The notes: a model not told the origin generated them from the letters alone. A stretch of 31,534 nucleotides of DNA from Clostridiales bacterium (GCA_004557905.1 SFFH01000016.1:1-31534), one strand, 5' to 3'; shown: positions 15,148 through 23,817, counted from the stretch's first letter. Made by a program: numbers and translations.

Positions 15148-15176
15148 TTGCAATTCACGGGAAAGTATACTACAAT
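15148..15176 (+). promoter_or_regulatory. Promoter of the GNAT gene
   Basis: TTGCAA (15148-15153), a 17-base spacer and TACAAT (15171-15176), beginning three bases after the preceding terminator. The predicted leader is only about 16 bases. Confidence 0.75.
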
Positions 15177-15198
15177 GCTCCCAAAGGAAGTGATGCGC

Positions 15199-15726
15199 AT
15201 GGATGCATGTGCTTTGGTGATTCCCGATCTGACGATGGCGGAGGAGATAACCGCGTACCGGCAGGCGTTTCTTGACAGCGGCGACTCGATGGACGGCACG
15301 GGCGGACTGCGCCGGTGCGAAAACCCTGCGGACTGGCTCGATGAAAACGCGCGCTTCATGAAGCGCGAGACCGTGCCGGAGGGCTGGGTGCCCGCGACGC
15401 AGTTTGTCTATGTGCGCGCAAGCGATCAGCGCATTGTCGGCATGATCCAGGTGCGCCACGAGTTCAACGATTACCTGGCCAAGTACGGCGGGCACATCGG
15501 CTACAGCGTGCGGCCGGACGAGCGGCGCAAGGGCTATGCGGCAAGGATGCTGCAGGAGGTTCTGCCGGTTTGCCGCAAGCTGGGGCTTGAGAAGGTGATG
15601 ATCACCTGCCTGACGGACAACGAGGGCAGCCGGCGCACGATCCTCAAAAACGGCGGCGTGTACGAATGCACGGTGCACGAGCCGGAGGAGAACGTGGATC
15701 TGGAGCGGTACTGGATTGCTTTGTAG
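15199..15726 (+). CDS. GNAT-family N-acetyltransferase
   Basis: A 175-residue acetyltransferase of the GNAT fold. The acetyl-CoA binding loop is visible as GYSVRPDERRKGYAARML, followed by a helix and the segment VMITCLTDNEGSRRTILKNGG, which resembles the second half of RimJ/RimL-like enzymes. The substrate is unknown. AAAGGA at 15183-15188 is ten bases from the chosen ATG; ATG 15193 and GTG 15190 are in-frame alternatives but lie too close to the site. The gene is 13 bases from the next one and the pair ends at one terminator, so they form a two-gene operon. Confidence 0.9.
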   Translation: MDACALVIPDLTMAEEITAYRQAFLDSGDSMDGTGGLRRCENPADWLDENARFMKRETVPEGWVPATQFVYVRASDQRIVGMIQVRHEFNDYLAKYGGHIGYSVRPDERRKGYAARMLQEVLPVCRKLGLEKVMITCLTDNEGSRRTILKNGGVYECTVHEPEENVDLERYWIAL

Positions 15727-15739
15727 AGGAGGAGACGAT

Positions 15740-16336
15740 ATGGCTTATGTGTATAGGGCTGTGCGCGTGGAGAAGCCCGAGTGGGAGAAGATCCCGGCGG
15801 TGACGCTCACGCACCAGCCGTGGCTTGCGCCGTGTGACATTGAGGCATCGGCGCAGCTGTGCCACGACGGGGAGAACCTCTATGTGCGCATGACGGCGAA
15901 GGAGAAAAACATCCGCGCGACGCTGACGGGACCGCTTGATCAGGTGTGCAACGACAGCTGCCTGGAGTTCTTCTTCGCGCCGAAGACGGACGACGCGCGC
16001 TACTTCAACTTTGAATGGAACCGGCTGTTAAGTGTCTATGTGGGCTTCGGCGGGGCGCGAAAGACCCGCGCGCGGCAGATTCTCAAGGACCCGAAGGCGC
16101 TGTTTGCGCCGGCCGCCTTTGACACCGCGGACGGCTGGGGCATCGAATACAGGATTCCGAAGGCGTACATTCAGATGTACATGCCGGACTTCGAGCTGCG
16201 GGGCGAGGCGGCGTGCAACTTCTACAAGTGCGGCGACGAGACGGAGATCCCGCATTATCTGGCCTGGGCAAAGCTGTCGAGCGATACGCCGGACTATCAC
16301 CGGCGGCAGGATTTTGGCAAATTGATTTTTGAATAA
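15740..16336 (+). CDS. CBM9-like carbohydrate-binding protein
   Basis: A 198-residue protein resembling the stand-alone family 9 carbohydrate-binding-like proteins of Clostridia. The visible pattern includes LYVRMTAKEKNIRATLTGP, then CNDSCLEFFFAP (the edge strand typical of CBM9), FNFEWNRLL, GWGIEYRIP and a C-terminal HRRQDFGKLIFE. No signal peptide is seen, so it should be cytoplasmic. The start follows GGAGGAG. Its ligand and its link to the upstream acetyltransferase are unknown. Confidence 0.82.
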   Translation: MAYVYRAVRVEKPEWEKIPAVTLTHQPWLAPCDIEASAQLCHDGENLYVRMTAKEKNIRATLTGPLDQVCNDSCLEFFFAPKTDDARYFNFEWNRLLSVYVGFGGARKTRARQILKDPKALFAPAAFDTADGWGIEYRIPKAYIQMYMPDFELRGEAACNFYKCGDETEIPHYLAWAKLSSDTPDYHRRQDFGKLIFE

Positions 16337-16342
16337 AGAAAA

Positions 16343-16371
16343 GCGCTGACCGGAAACCGGCCAGCGTTTTT
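16343..16371. terminator. Bidirectional terminator
   Basis: CGCTG and CCGG arms pair with one A-C mismatch and an AAA loop. It is followed by TTTTT on the plus strand and by CTTTTCTTTATT on the minus strand, so it can serve both the CBM9-like gene and the convergent feo genes. Confidence 0.88.
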
Positions 16372-16381
16372 GCTGTATCTT

Positions 16382-16546
16382 TTATTCCTGTACACCTTGA
16401 TGATCGGATCGCTTGTGACAATTCGCACAGCAATGCGCACAGTCCCCGCCGCAGGAAAAGAGCAGCTTTTTCCTGCGGATGCGGCGGACGGCCAGCGCGA
16501 CGAGCACGGCGAGAATCAGCAGGACGAGGAGGGTGGCAAGATTCAT
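16382..16546 (-). CDS. FeoB-associated Cys-rich membrane protein
   Basis: A 54-residue protein whose ATG directly follows the FeoB stop codon (TGA then ATG), so it is translationally coupled. It starts MNLATLLVLLILAVLVALAV, a single membrane helix, then a basic stop-transfer segment RRIRRKK, then CGGDCAHCCANCH with five cysteines and two histidines. This is the form of the small FeoB-associated Cys-rich proteins of Firmicutes, thought to play the part that FeoC plays in enteric bacteria. The cysteines could bind iron or an Fe-S cluster on the cytoplasmic side. Confidence 0.9.
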   Translation of the reverse strand: MNLATLLVLLILAVLVALAVRRIRRKKLLFSCGGDCAHCCANCHKRSDHQGVQE

Positions 16547-18895
16547 TCAGATCCCTCCCAGCGCCAGACCGATGATGCGCACGATGAACGCCGCGATCCA
16601 GGCGATCGCACACTGACCGACGACCACGCCCACGGCCCACTTGCCGCCCAGCTCCCGCTTGATCGAGGAGACGGCGGCGACGCACGGCGTGTACAGCAGG
16701 CTGAAGACCAGCAGGCTCGCGGCGGCCAGAGGCGTGAGCGAGGCGAGCAGGACCTCTGTGGAGCCGTAGAGCAGCACGAGGGAGGAGACGACGCTCTCCT
16801 TGGCCATGAAGCCGGAGACCAGCGACGTGACGACGCGCCAGTCGCCAAAGCCCAGCGGCGCGAACAGCGGCGCGAGCAGGCCGGAGATGGCGGAGAGCAG
16901 GCTGTCGTGGGAATCCGCGACGACCTGGAGGCGCATGTCAAACGTCTGCAGGAACCAGATGAGGATCGTGGCAACAAAGATGACGGTGAACGCGCGCTGC
17001 AGGAAGTCCTTTGCCTTTTCCCACAGCAGCAGGGCGACGTTTTTCGCGCCCGGCATGCGGTAGTTGGGCAGCTCCATGACGAACGGCACCGGCTCGCCGG
17101 AGAAGAGCGTCTTCTTGAGCAGCAGCGCCATCAGAATGCCGCAGACGACGCCCAGCGCGTACAGCCCGATCATCACCAGCGCCATGTGCTCCGGGAAGAA
17201 GACCGCGCTGAAGAACGCGTAGATCGGCAGCTTGGCCGAGCAGCTCATGAACGGCGTGAGCAGGATGGTCATCTTGCGGTCGCGCTCGGAGGGGAGCGTG
17301 CGCGTGGCCATCACGCCCGGCACCGTGCAGCCAAAGCCCACGAGCATCGGCACGATGCTGCGGCCGGACAGGCCGATCTTGCGCAGCAGCTTATCCATGA
17401 CGAACGCGACGCGGGCCATGTAGCCGCTGTCCTCGAGCAGCGAGAGGAAGAAGAACAGCGTGACGATGAACGGCAGGAAGCTGAGCACGCTGCCCACGCC
17501 GCCGAATACGCCGTCGATGACGAGCGAGTGCACGACGGGGCTGACGCCCGCGGCGGTGAGCAGGCGCTCCACCGCGCCGGAGAGCATCGAGATGCCGGTC
17601 TCCAGCCACCCGGAGAGCACCGCGCCGACGACGTTGAAGGTGAGATAGAACACCAGGCCCATGATCGCGATGAACGCGGGGATGGCGGTGTAGCGGCCGG
17701 TCAGCACGCGGTCGAGCGCCACAGAGCGCGCATGCTCGCGGCTCTCGTGCGGGCGCACGACGGCGGCGTCGCAGATGCGCCGGATGAACGAGAAGCGCAT
17801 GTCCGCGATGGCGGCGGCGCGGTCCAGACGGCGCTCCTCCTCCATCTGTACGATGATGTGCTCGACGGTCTCGCGCTCGTTCTGGGAGAGGTTCAGCTGC
17901 TCGAGAATCAGGGCGTCGCCCTCGGCCAGCTTGCTGGCGGCAAAGCGCACGGGGATGCCCGCGGCCTCAGCGTGGTCCTCGATCAGGTGCATGAGGCTGT
18001 GCAGGCAGCGGTGCACCGCGCCGTTGCACTCCTGCGCGTCGCAGAAGTCCTGGCGGCCGGGCCGCTCCTGATACTGCGCGACGTGGATGGCGTGGTCGAT
18101 CAGCTCGCCGATGCCCTCGTTTTTCGCCGCGGAGATGGGGATGACCGGGATGCCCAGCCGGGCTTCCAGCTCGTTGACGCGGATGGAGCCGCCGTTCTCG
18201 CGGACCTCGTCCATCATGTTGAGCGCGAGCACCATGGGAACATTCAGCTCCATAAGCTGCATGGTCAGGTAGAGGTTGCGCTCGATGTTGGTCGCATCCA
18301 CGATGTTGATGATGCCCTTGGGCTTGTCGCCCAGCAGGAACTGGCGGGTGACCAGCTCCTCGCCCGTGTACGGGGACATGGAGTAGATGCCCGGCAGGTC
18401 GGTGACCAGCGTGTTCGCGTGGCCCCGGATGACGCCGTCCTTGCGGTCGACGGTCACGCCGGGGAAGTTGCCCACATGCTGGCTGGAGCCGGTGAGCTGG
18501 TTGAAGAGCGTGGTCTTGCCGCAGTTCTGGTTGCCGGCGAGCGCGAAGGTGAGCATCGTGCCGGCGGGAAGCGGATGCTCATCCGCCTTGACGTGGTACT
18601 TGCCGCCCTCGCCCAGACCGGGGTGCGGGGTGCGGCTGCGCGGCCCCGCGGGCGCGCGCAGGCTGGCCTCGGGGATGGGCTCCACGCCGATGTTCTTCGC
18701 GTCGTCCACGCGCAGGGTGAGCGTGTAGCCGCCCAGCAGCAGCTCCATGGGGTCGCCCATCGGGGCGTATTTGACCAGCGTAATCTCCGCGCCGGGGATT
18801 ACGCCCATATCCAGAAAGTGCTGGCGCAGCGCGCCCTCGCCGCCGACCTGCGTGACGACGGCGGACTGGCCGATTGAAAGCTGATTGAGCGTCAT
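16547..18895 (-). CDS. feoB: FeoA-FeoB fusion, ferrous iron transporter
   Basis: A 782-residue ferrous-iron importer. Residues 1-75 are a complete FeoA SH3-like domain, a linker follows (about 76-115), then the GTPase domain with G1 GNQNCGKTT (121-129), G3 DLPG (166-169) and G4 NMMD (226-229). The remaining half is polytopic, with the gate motifs GCTVPG and SCSAKLP. Upstream in-frame codons reaching to 19078 lack a ribosome binding site and hold the promoter, so the start is the ATG after GAGGGAAG. FeoA and FeoB are separate genes in enteric bacteria; the fusion is known in some anaerobes. The small Cys-rich gene follows without a gap. Confidence 0.96.
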   Translation of the reverse strand: MTLNQLSIGQSAVVTQVGGEGALRQHFLDMGVIPGAEITLVKYAPMGDPMELLLGGYTLTLRVDDAKNIGVEPIPEASLRAPAGPRSRTPHPGLGEGGKYHVKADEHPLPAGTMLTFALAGNQNCGKTTLFNQLTGSSQHVGNFPGVTVDRKDGVIRGHANTLVTDLPGIYSMSPYTGEELVTRQFLLGDKPKGIINIVDATNIERNLYLTMQLMELNVPMVLALNMMDEVRENGGSIRVNELEARLGIPVIPISAAKNEGIGELIDHAIHVAQYQERPGRQDFCDAQECNGAVHRCLHSLMHLIEDHAEAAGIPVRFAASKLAEGDALILEQLNLSQNERETVEHIIVQMEEERRLDRAAAIADMRFSFIRRICDAAVVRPHESREHARSVALDRVLTGRYTAIPAFIAIMGLVFYLTFNVVGAVLSGWLETGISMLSGAVERLLTAAGVSPVVHSLVIDGVFGGVGSVLSFLPFIVTLFFFLSLLEDSGYMARVAFVMDKLLRKIGLSGRSIVPMLVGFGCTVPGVMATRTLPSERDRKMTILLTPFMSCSAKLPIYAFFSAVFFPEHMALVMIGLYALGVVCGILMALLLKKTLFSGEPVPFVMELPNYRMPGAKNVALLLWEKAKDFLQRAFTVIFVATILIWFLQTFDMRLQVVADSHDSLLSAISGLLAPLFAPLGFGDWRVVTSLVSGFMAKESVVSSLVLLYGSTEVLLASLTPLAAASLLVFSLLYTPCVAAVSSIKRELGGKWAVGVVVGQCAIAWIAAFIVRIIGLALGGI

Positions 18896-18944
18896 GTCTC
18901 TTCCCTCTTCCTCGTGCAATTGTTTGCCTTGGATAACTTCTGAC

Positions 18945-18963
18945 AAAAGATAGTCTACACTAA
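18945..18963 (-). promoter_or_regulatory. Possible iron-repressor (DtxR-like) site
   Basis: The minus-strand 19-mer TTAGTGTAGACTATCTTTT agrees with the DtxR/IdeR consensus at about 12 of 19 positions and contains the imperfect dyad TAGT...ACTA. It covers the -10 box of the feo promoter. Iron control of feo is expected, but this match alone is weak. Confidence 0.3.
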
Positions 18964-18980
18964 CATTTGGCATTTGTAAA
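18952..18980 (-). promoter_or_regulatory. Promoter of the feo genes
   Basis: On the minus strand TTTACA (18980-18975), a 17-base spacer and TAGACT (18957-18952). Confidence 0.6.
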
Positions 18981-19012
18981 GCCTCAATCTTGACAAAGTT
19001 GAGCGCGTCGGT

Positions 19013-19041
19013 TTGACAGCGTATATCCGCAATGCTATAAT
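19013..19041 (+). promoter_or_regulatory. Consensus promoter of the large membrane protein gene
   Basis: TTGACA (19013-19018), a 17-base spacer and TATAAT (19036-19041) match the consensus exactly. Confidence 0.92.
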
Positions 19042-19092
19042 CAACGGAAGATGGATCGGACAGAACCGATATATGCAAAGGAGGACGCGGGC

Positions 19093-21060
19093 ATGCAGGG
19101 AGAAAAGAGGCGCTGGCCGCTCGTGCTGGGCATCGCGCTGTGCGTGCTGTCGCTGGCGCTGTCCGTCGCGCTGCAGGAGGCGGGCTATCTCACCTACCTC
19201 AACGGCGACATGGCCTCGGAGATGATTCTCGCGCGGCGCCAGGCGGACACCGGCAGCCTGATTCAGATGGACTGGATCTACTCCACGGAGATTCACACGA
19301 TCCACATGAATCTGCTGTATGCGCTGTCCTTCCTGTTCACGGACAGCTTTATGCTCGCGCGCATCATCGGCAACACGATCGGCTTTGTGCTCGGCATGCT
19401 TGCGTGCGTGTTCCTGTGCAGGACGCTGGGGCTTTCCATGGCGAAGGGCCTGTGCACGGCGGCCCTGCTGCCCTTTGCGGCGGGTACGCTGTACGCCTCC
19501 AACATGACCATCGGCGGGTACTACATTATCCACCTGCCCTTCGCGTTTGGCGGCGCGGCGCTGTGGCTCGCCGCGTCCGAGGGCGGAAGGGGCAGACGGC
19601 GCGGCCTGGCGGCGCTGGCGCTGTTCCTGGCTGTGTGTCTGCTCGAGGGCCTGCTGTCGGTGCGCTATGTGCTGTGCTTTATCTGCCCGATGGTGGTTGT
19701 GGCGGGCCTTAATGTGCTGCTCGCGCCGCAGACGAGCCGCTCGCTTCGGGACCATCACCTGCGCTTCGGCGGGGTGACGGCGGCGGGCTTTCTGGCGTGC
19801 GCCGCGGGCTATGCGGCCTCGGAGCTTCTTTACCCCCGGCTGTTCGAGAGCGGCGTGGGCGCGGCGGGCTCGTTTGTGTTCAACCCGCTGAACGGGGAGG
19901 CGATGGTTTCCTCGCTGGCGACGGTCTTTGCGGACTTCCTCAAGCTGCTGGGCTGGCGGGGCGACGCGGCGCTGTTCTCCCTGCCGGGCATCGCGAACCT
20001 GTGCATCGCCGCCGTGCTGGTGCTCGCCGGCATGATGACGGTGCGCGTGTATCGGAGCCTTGACACGCGGGAGCGCGCATCGCGCATGCAGAAGCGCATG
20101 CTGCAGTACGCGTTTGCCGCGCTGGGGGTCAACCTGTTCTGCTTCGTGTTCATCAAGGGCGCGTACCTCAACCGCTATCTCATCCTGGCGGTGCTGTTTT
20201 TCATCCCTGTGCTGACGATTGTGGTCGCGCGGGAGAGGAGCCTGCGGCTGCGCTGGGCGTTCCTGCTGTTTTTCGTGATGATGCTGGGCACGGCGGGCGG
20301 CCATTTCCTGATGGAGACGCGCGCGCAGCAGCCGGGCGTCGAGCAGCGCGAGGCGGACATGATGGACACGGCGGACTTCCTGATCGGGGAAGGCTATACA
20401 CACGGCTACGGCGACTTCTGGGTCGTGCGCGTGATGCAGGAGCGCACGGGCGGCACGCTGACGTTTACGGGCGTCAGGCAGATCGAAACGGAGGAGGGCG
20501 CGGTGTGCCCGGTCTCGCTGGAGATGATCCGCTGGCTGGAGCCGCAGAACGCGTCGCACATGGACGCGTGCCCGGGCAAGACGTTCCTGGTGCTCACACG
20601 CGGGCAGGAGCAGACGCTTGCGCCGTGGCTTGCCATGACCGGCGCGCCGCTCATCCACGAAAACGGCCAATACGCGGCCTATGGCTTTGACAGCTCGGAG
20701 GCGCTGATTGGCTTCATGCTGCTGGGCCAGATGAAGCTGGAGAACGCGGACTGCGATCAGGGCGTGTTCACCCTGCAGGCGGGCGGGCGCATGCGCGTGC
20801 CGACGGGTTTCCGCGAGGCGGGGGACTACGTGCTGTCCTTCACCTGCGAGGGCGAGCCGGGCGAGGGCAGCCGTGCGGCGGCCTACGCGACGCGGCACTT
20901 TGAGGTCATCGGCGAGCAGGCGATCGTACCGGGCGAGAACGCGCTGACGTTCACGCTTCACGCGGACGATCCGTACTTCATGCTGCTGCTGACGAGCGGC
21001 GAGGCGCAGAAGCTTACGATCTCCGGGATAAGGCTTCACAAGGCGCAGGATTTGCCCTGA
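19093..21060 (+). CDS. Polytopic membrane protein, GT-C glycosyltransferase-like
   Basis: A 655-residue protein with roughly ten hydrophobic segments in its first 430 residues and a soluble C-terminal third. After the first helix, LNGDMASEMILARR puts an acidic residue pair (D39, E43) where GT-C lipid-linked-sugar transferases keep their catalytic Asp/Glu. The helix-rich middle and a large extracytoplasmic tail are also usual for that class, but I see no signature that proves activity. AAAGGAGG lies before the chosen ATG; an upstream ATG at 19051 falls too near the promoter to have a ribosome binding site. It starts a run of envelope-related genes. It could equally be an uncharacterised membrane protein with a sensor-like tail. 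Confidence 0.8.
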   Translation: MQGEKRRWPLVLGIALCVLSLALSVALQEAGYLTYLNGDMASEMILARRQADTGSLIQMDWIYSTEIHTIHMNLLYALSFLFTDSFMLARIIGNTIGFVLGMLACVFLCRTLGLSMAKGLCTAALLPFAAGTLYASNMTIGGYYIIHLPFAFGGAALWLAASEGGRGRRRGLAALALFLAVCLLEGLLSVRYVLCFICPMVVVAGLNVLLAPQTSRSLRDHHLRFGGVTAAGFLACAAGYAASELLYPRLFESGVGAAGSFVFNPLNGEAMVSSLATVFADFLKLLGWRGDAALFSLPGIANLCIAAVLVLAGMMTVRVYRSLDTRERASRMQKRMLQYAFAALGVNLFCFVFIKGAYLNRYLILAVLFFIPVLTIVVARERSLRLRWAFLLFFVMMLGTAGGHFLMETRAQQPGVEQREADMMDTADFLIGEGYTHGYGDFWVVRVMQERTGGTLTFTGVRQIETEEGAVCPVSLEMIRWLEPQNASHMDACPGKTFLVLTRGQEQTLAPWLAMTGAPLIHENGQYAAYGFDSSEALIGFMLLGQMKLENADCDQGVFTLQAGGRMRVPTGFREAGDYVLSFTCEGEPGEGSRAAAYATRHFEVIGEQAIVPGENALTFTLHADDPYFMLLLTSGEAQKLTISGIRLHKAQDLP

Positions 21061-21149
21061 AATTTGATGAAGGCGGGAGCATGAAGGGCGGATCACCCGT
21101 CATATATATGTACAGGCAATCCGCTGCGACCAAGATTTGCCAAAAGGCC

Positions 21150-21179
21150 TTGAAATATCCTTCTGAAGTGGTTTATACT
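21150..21179 (+). promoter_or_regulatory. Promoter of the zinc-ribbon protein gene
   Basis: TTGAAA (21150-21155), an 18-base spacer and TATACT (21174-21179). Confidence 0.7.
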
Positions 21180-21215
21180 ACATGCAGAACTACGGAAAGT
21201 TGAGGAGGGCTGACC

Positions 21216-21953
21216 ATGTTTTGTCCCCACTGCCATAACAAAATCCCGGACGGAAGCAACATCTGTCCGCTGTGCTATGCCAATCTGGCGGGCGTGAAGC
21301 CGCAGGCCCCTGCCGCGCCCAAGGACGCGGAGCGGCAGGATGCGCCGGCGAGGACGTCCGCACGCAAGAGCACGAAGAAGGCCGCCTATACCAAGGGCAG
21401 CCGAGGCGGCAAGAAGAACGCCGACATGACGCCCATGATCATCGCCTTTGGCCTGATCGTGATTCTGGTCATCATCATCGTGATGATCTTCAGGTCCATG
21501 TTCGGCGCGGGCGACACCCAGAAGACGCCGCCCGCCCAGGCCAACACGCCGGTGGTGGAGGCGCAGAACACGCCCAACTTCATCGTCTTCGGCGCGACGG
21601 CGACCCCGGGTACGCAGGTCATCGTGACGCCGACCCCGGCCATCGAGGTGACGCCGACGCCAGCGCCGACCGCGCAGGCCTCCTACACCACGCTGCGCAA
21701 GGGCGACGAGGGTCCCGAGGTGGTGACGCTGCAGCAGGCGCTGGCGGAGCTGGGCTATCTGAGCGGCGCGGCCGACGGCAACTTCGGCACCGGCACGCAG
21801 ACCGCCGTCAAGAAGTTCCAGACGGACCAGGGCCTGGAGGCCGACGGCATCGCCGGCAAGAAGACGCTGGAGGCGCTGTACACGAAATCCTCCGTGACCC
21901 CGATCCCGGAGACGACCGTGGGCCCGAACGACATCATGAACCTGCCGGGCTGA
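21216..21953 (+). CDS. Zinc-ribbon membrane protein with peptidoglycan-binding domain
   Basis: A 245-residue single-pass protein. Residues 3-20 are a zinc ribbon (CPHC and CPLC). A basic linker follows, then one membrane helix (about 73-93, MTPMIIAFGLIVILVIIIVM), a Pro/Thr-rich spacer with TPTPA repeats, and a PG_binding_1 domain (about 160-222) with the usual LQQALAELGYLSG and VKKFQTDQGLEADGIAG pattern. With positive residues before the helix, the ribbon should be inside and the wall-binding domain outside. The start is fixed by GAGGAGG. The next gene encodes an L,D-transpeptidase, but a terminator and a MITE-like element separate them. Confidence 0.88.
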   Translation: MFCPHCHNKIPDGSNICPLCYANLAGVKPQAPAAPKDAERQDAPARTSARKSTKKAAYTKGSRGGKKNADMTPMIIAFGLIVILVIIIVMIFRSMFGAGDTQKTPPAQANTPVVEAQNTPNFIVFGATATPGTQVIVTPTPAIEVTPTPAPTAQASYTTLRKGDEGPEVVTLQQALAELGYLSGAADGNFGTGTQTAVKKFQTDQGLEADGIAGKKTLEALYTKSSVTPIPETTVGPNDIMNLPG

Positions 21954-21966
21954 TTGCAAAAGAAGA

Positions 21967-21999
21967 GGCTGTAAAGCGGATGTCTTTACAGCCCCTTTT
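21967..21999 (+). terminator. Terminator of the zinc-ribbon protein gene
   Basis: A perfect 10-bp stem (21967-21976 with 21984-21993) with a 7-base loop, followed by CCTTTTC. Confidence 0.88.
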
Positions 22000-22044
22000 C
22001 CTGCATGGCTGCTTGATACGAATGCTGATTGACATTGAGAACGA

Positions 22045-22155
22045 ACTCCCTCAGTCAGCTTCGCTGACAGCTCCCTCAGGAGGGAGCCTTGGCTTCCTGG
22101 TGCAACCCCAGCCTCCCTCAAGAGGGAGGTGGCTGCCGCAGCAGCCGGAGGGAGT
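22045..22155. mobile_element. MITE-like 111-bp palindromic element
   Basis: The ends are an 8-bp perfect inverted repeat (ACTCCCTC at 22045-22052 and GAGGGAGT at 22148-22155). Inside are further CTCCCTC/GAGGGAG blocks, a hairpin TCAGC/GCTGA, and CTGCCGCAGCAG near the right end. It has no coding capacity. The pattern resembles non-autonomous elements common in gut Clostridia. It sits between a terminator and the L,D-transpeptidase gene, about 66 bases before that start codon. Confidence 0.7.
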
Positions 22156-22221
22156 GCCCTTCGGCTGTCAAGCGTTTTCATTGCGAATTGGTATCTGACA
22201 TTCATTTAATTGGAGACGATC

Positions 22222-23790
22222 ATGAAAAAAAGCATGTGCATGTTTCTGCTGGCGCTGTGCCTTCTGCCCGCGCTGGCCTTTGCCGCGCCGGTGCTCAGCA
22301 GCGTCTATGCCGACGACGTGACGCTGGTGAGCGGGCAGGACGGCTGGGGCTTCCACTTTTACGCCGGGGAGGGCGGCACGCTGGCGGTGCGGCTGCTCAG
22401 CGGCAGCACCGGCGAGGCCGTCTGCGACGTGGGGGCGATGAGCGTGGAGGCCGGCAGCGGGCGCATGGCCTGGAACGGCCTGCTCCCGGATGGCAGCGCC
22501 GCGGCGCCGGGCGACTATATGGTGCAGGTGCAGCTGAAAAACGCCTGGGGTGAGGAGAGCGAAAGCAGCGTCTTTTCGCTGCACATCTTTGAAAGCGAGG
22601 CCGCGCGCAGCGAGAACGTGCTCGACCTGAGCACGCTTGAGGCTGAGGAGGCGGCGAGCTGGGAGGAGCCGGCTGCGGCGGACGATGCGGGCGGCGTGCC
22701 GCAGGCGACGAGCTTCTGGGACATGAACCCGGACGACTATGACCTCACCAACCCGGAGCACCAGCAGGCGATCTGGGACCTGATGATGCAGCCGATCACG
22801 GTGCTTGAGGGCGAGCAGACGGAGAACATCTACATCACCAACCAGCCGGGCATCAGCGCGCGCCCGTACAAGGAGAACTGCGCGGGCGAGCTGCACGGGC
22901 AGAGCCAGGGCGTGCATGTGCTGGAGGAGAATGTGGACGGCTACGCGCTCATCGAGGCCTACACCAACGACGGCACGAAGACAGAAAACAGCTACATGGA
23001 GTCCATCGCGGCCAGCAAGGTGCAGGGCTACATCAAGGCGAGCAGGCTGCAGCAGGTGACGCCCAGCGACAAGTACGCACTGCTGATTGACAAGCTGCGC
23101 CAGAAGCTCTACGTCTTTGAGGCTGGCAGGATCGTCACGTCGCTGGACGTGTCCACGGGCAAGAATACCAAGAGCCAGCCCTACAACGAGACCCCGGCGG
23201 GCGAGTTCATCACGGTCAGCCGCGTCGGCAACTTCCAGGCCGGCTCGAGCACCATTGGCCGGTTTGCCATCCGCATCAACGGCGGCACGCTGCTGCACGA
23301 GGTGCTGCACGACGTCGGCGCGGACGGCAAGACGAAAATCTACACGAACTACGAGCCGCAGCTGGGCTACAAGGCTAGCCACGGCTGCATCCGCATCCCG
23401 CGCAGGAAGAACGCCGACGGCTTCAACATGGAGTGGTTCTGGAACAACCTGCCGCTCAAGACCAAGGTCTTCATCTGGGAGGACAAGGGGCGGCAGATGT
23501 ACGCGCCGGAACTGCCGGACCCGGATCTGCAGCTCTACCGCAACGTAAACGGCGGCAGCAACTACCACATCGACGAGAACTGCTCCGGCGTGAAGGAGCA
23601 GTACCTGCCGCTGACCGGTGATTTTACCTACGCCGATTTGGACAGGAGCGAATTCAGCAAGCTGACGCCCTGCGTGTACTGCGGCGCGCCGCAGACCAAG
23701 CGGGAGCTGTACAACCGCTACGTCGCCTCGGCGCAGGAGATCGGCGCGGAAATCACCGACGAGGTGAAGGCGATCTTCGGCGTGAACTGA
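22222..23790 (+). CDS. L,D-transpeptidase (YkuD) with FlgD-like Ig domain
   Basis: A 522-residue secreted enzyme that makes 3-3 peptidoglycan cross-links or attaches proteins to the wall. A signal peptide (MKKSMCMFLLALCLLPALAFA) is followed by a FlgD-Ig-like domain (to about 125, with WNGLLPDGS and PGDYMVQVQL), an acidic linker, an SH3-like segment, and the YkuD domain starting near YALLIDKLRQKLYVFEAG. The catalytic motif SHGCIRIP places the nucleophile at C389. The tail carries YHIDENCSG and LTPCVYCG, a His/Cys pattern that could bind metal. ATG 22222 is chosen with TTGGAG six bases upstream; ATG 22210 has no site. Confidence 0.93.
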   Translation: MKKSMCMFLLALCLLPALAFAAPVLSSVYADDVTLVSGQDGWGFHFYAGEGGTLAVRLLSGSTGEAVCDVGAMSVEAGSGRMAWNGLLPDGSAAAPGDYMVQVQLKNAWGEESESSVFSLHIFESEAARSENVLDLSTLEAEEAASWEEPAAADDAGGVPQATSFWDMNPDDYDLTNPEHQQAIWDLMMQPITVLEGEQTENIYITNQPGISARPYKENCAGELHGQSQGVHVLEENVDGYALIEAYTNDGTKTENSYMESIAASKVQGYIKASRLQQVTPSDKYALLIDKLRQKLYVFEAGRIVTSLDVSTGKNTKSQPYNETPAGEFITVSRVGNFQAGSSTIGRFAIRINGGTLLHEVLHDVGADGKTKIYTNYEPQLGYKASHGCIRIPRRKNADGFNMEWFWNNLPLKTKVFIWEDKGRQMYAPELPDPDLQLYRNVNGGSNYHIDENCSGVKEQYLPLTGDFTYADLDRSEFSKLTPCVYCGAPQTKRELYNRYVASAQEIGAEITDEVKAIFGVN

Positions 23791-23817
23791 GTTGCCGGAC
23801 GAAAAAAGAACAAAATG

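Noticed and set aside
16370..18877. An 835-codon open frame on the plus strand opposite feoB
   Set aside because: It is the antisense shadow of a gene with intact FeoA and FeoB motifs; its composition (Arg, His, Asp, Gln runs) is that of a shadow frame.
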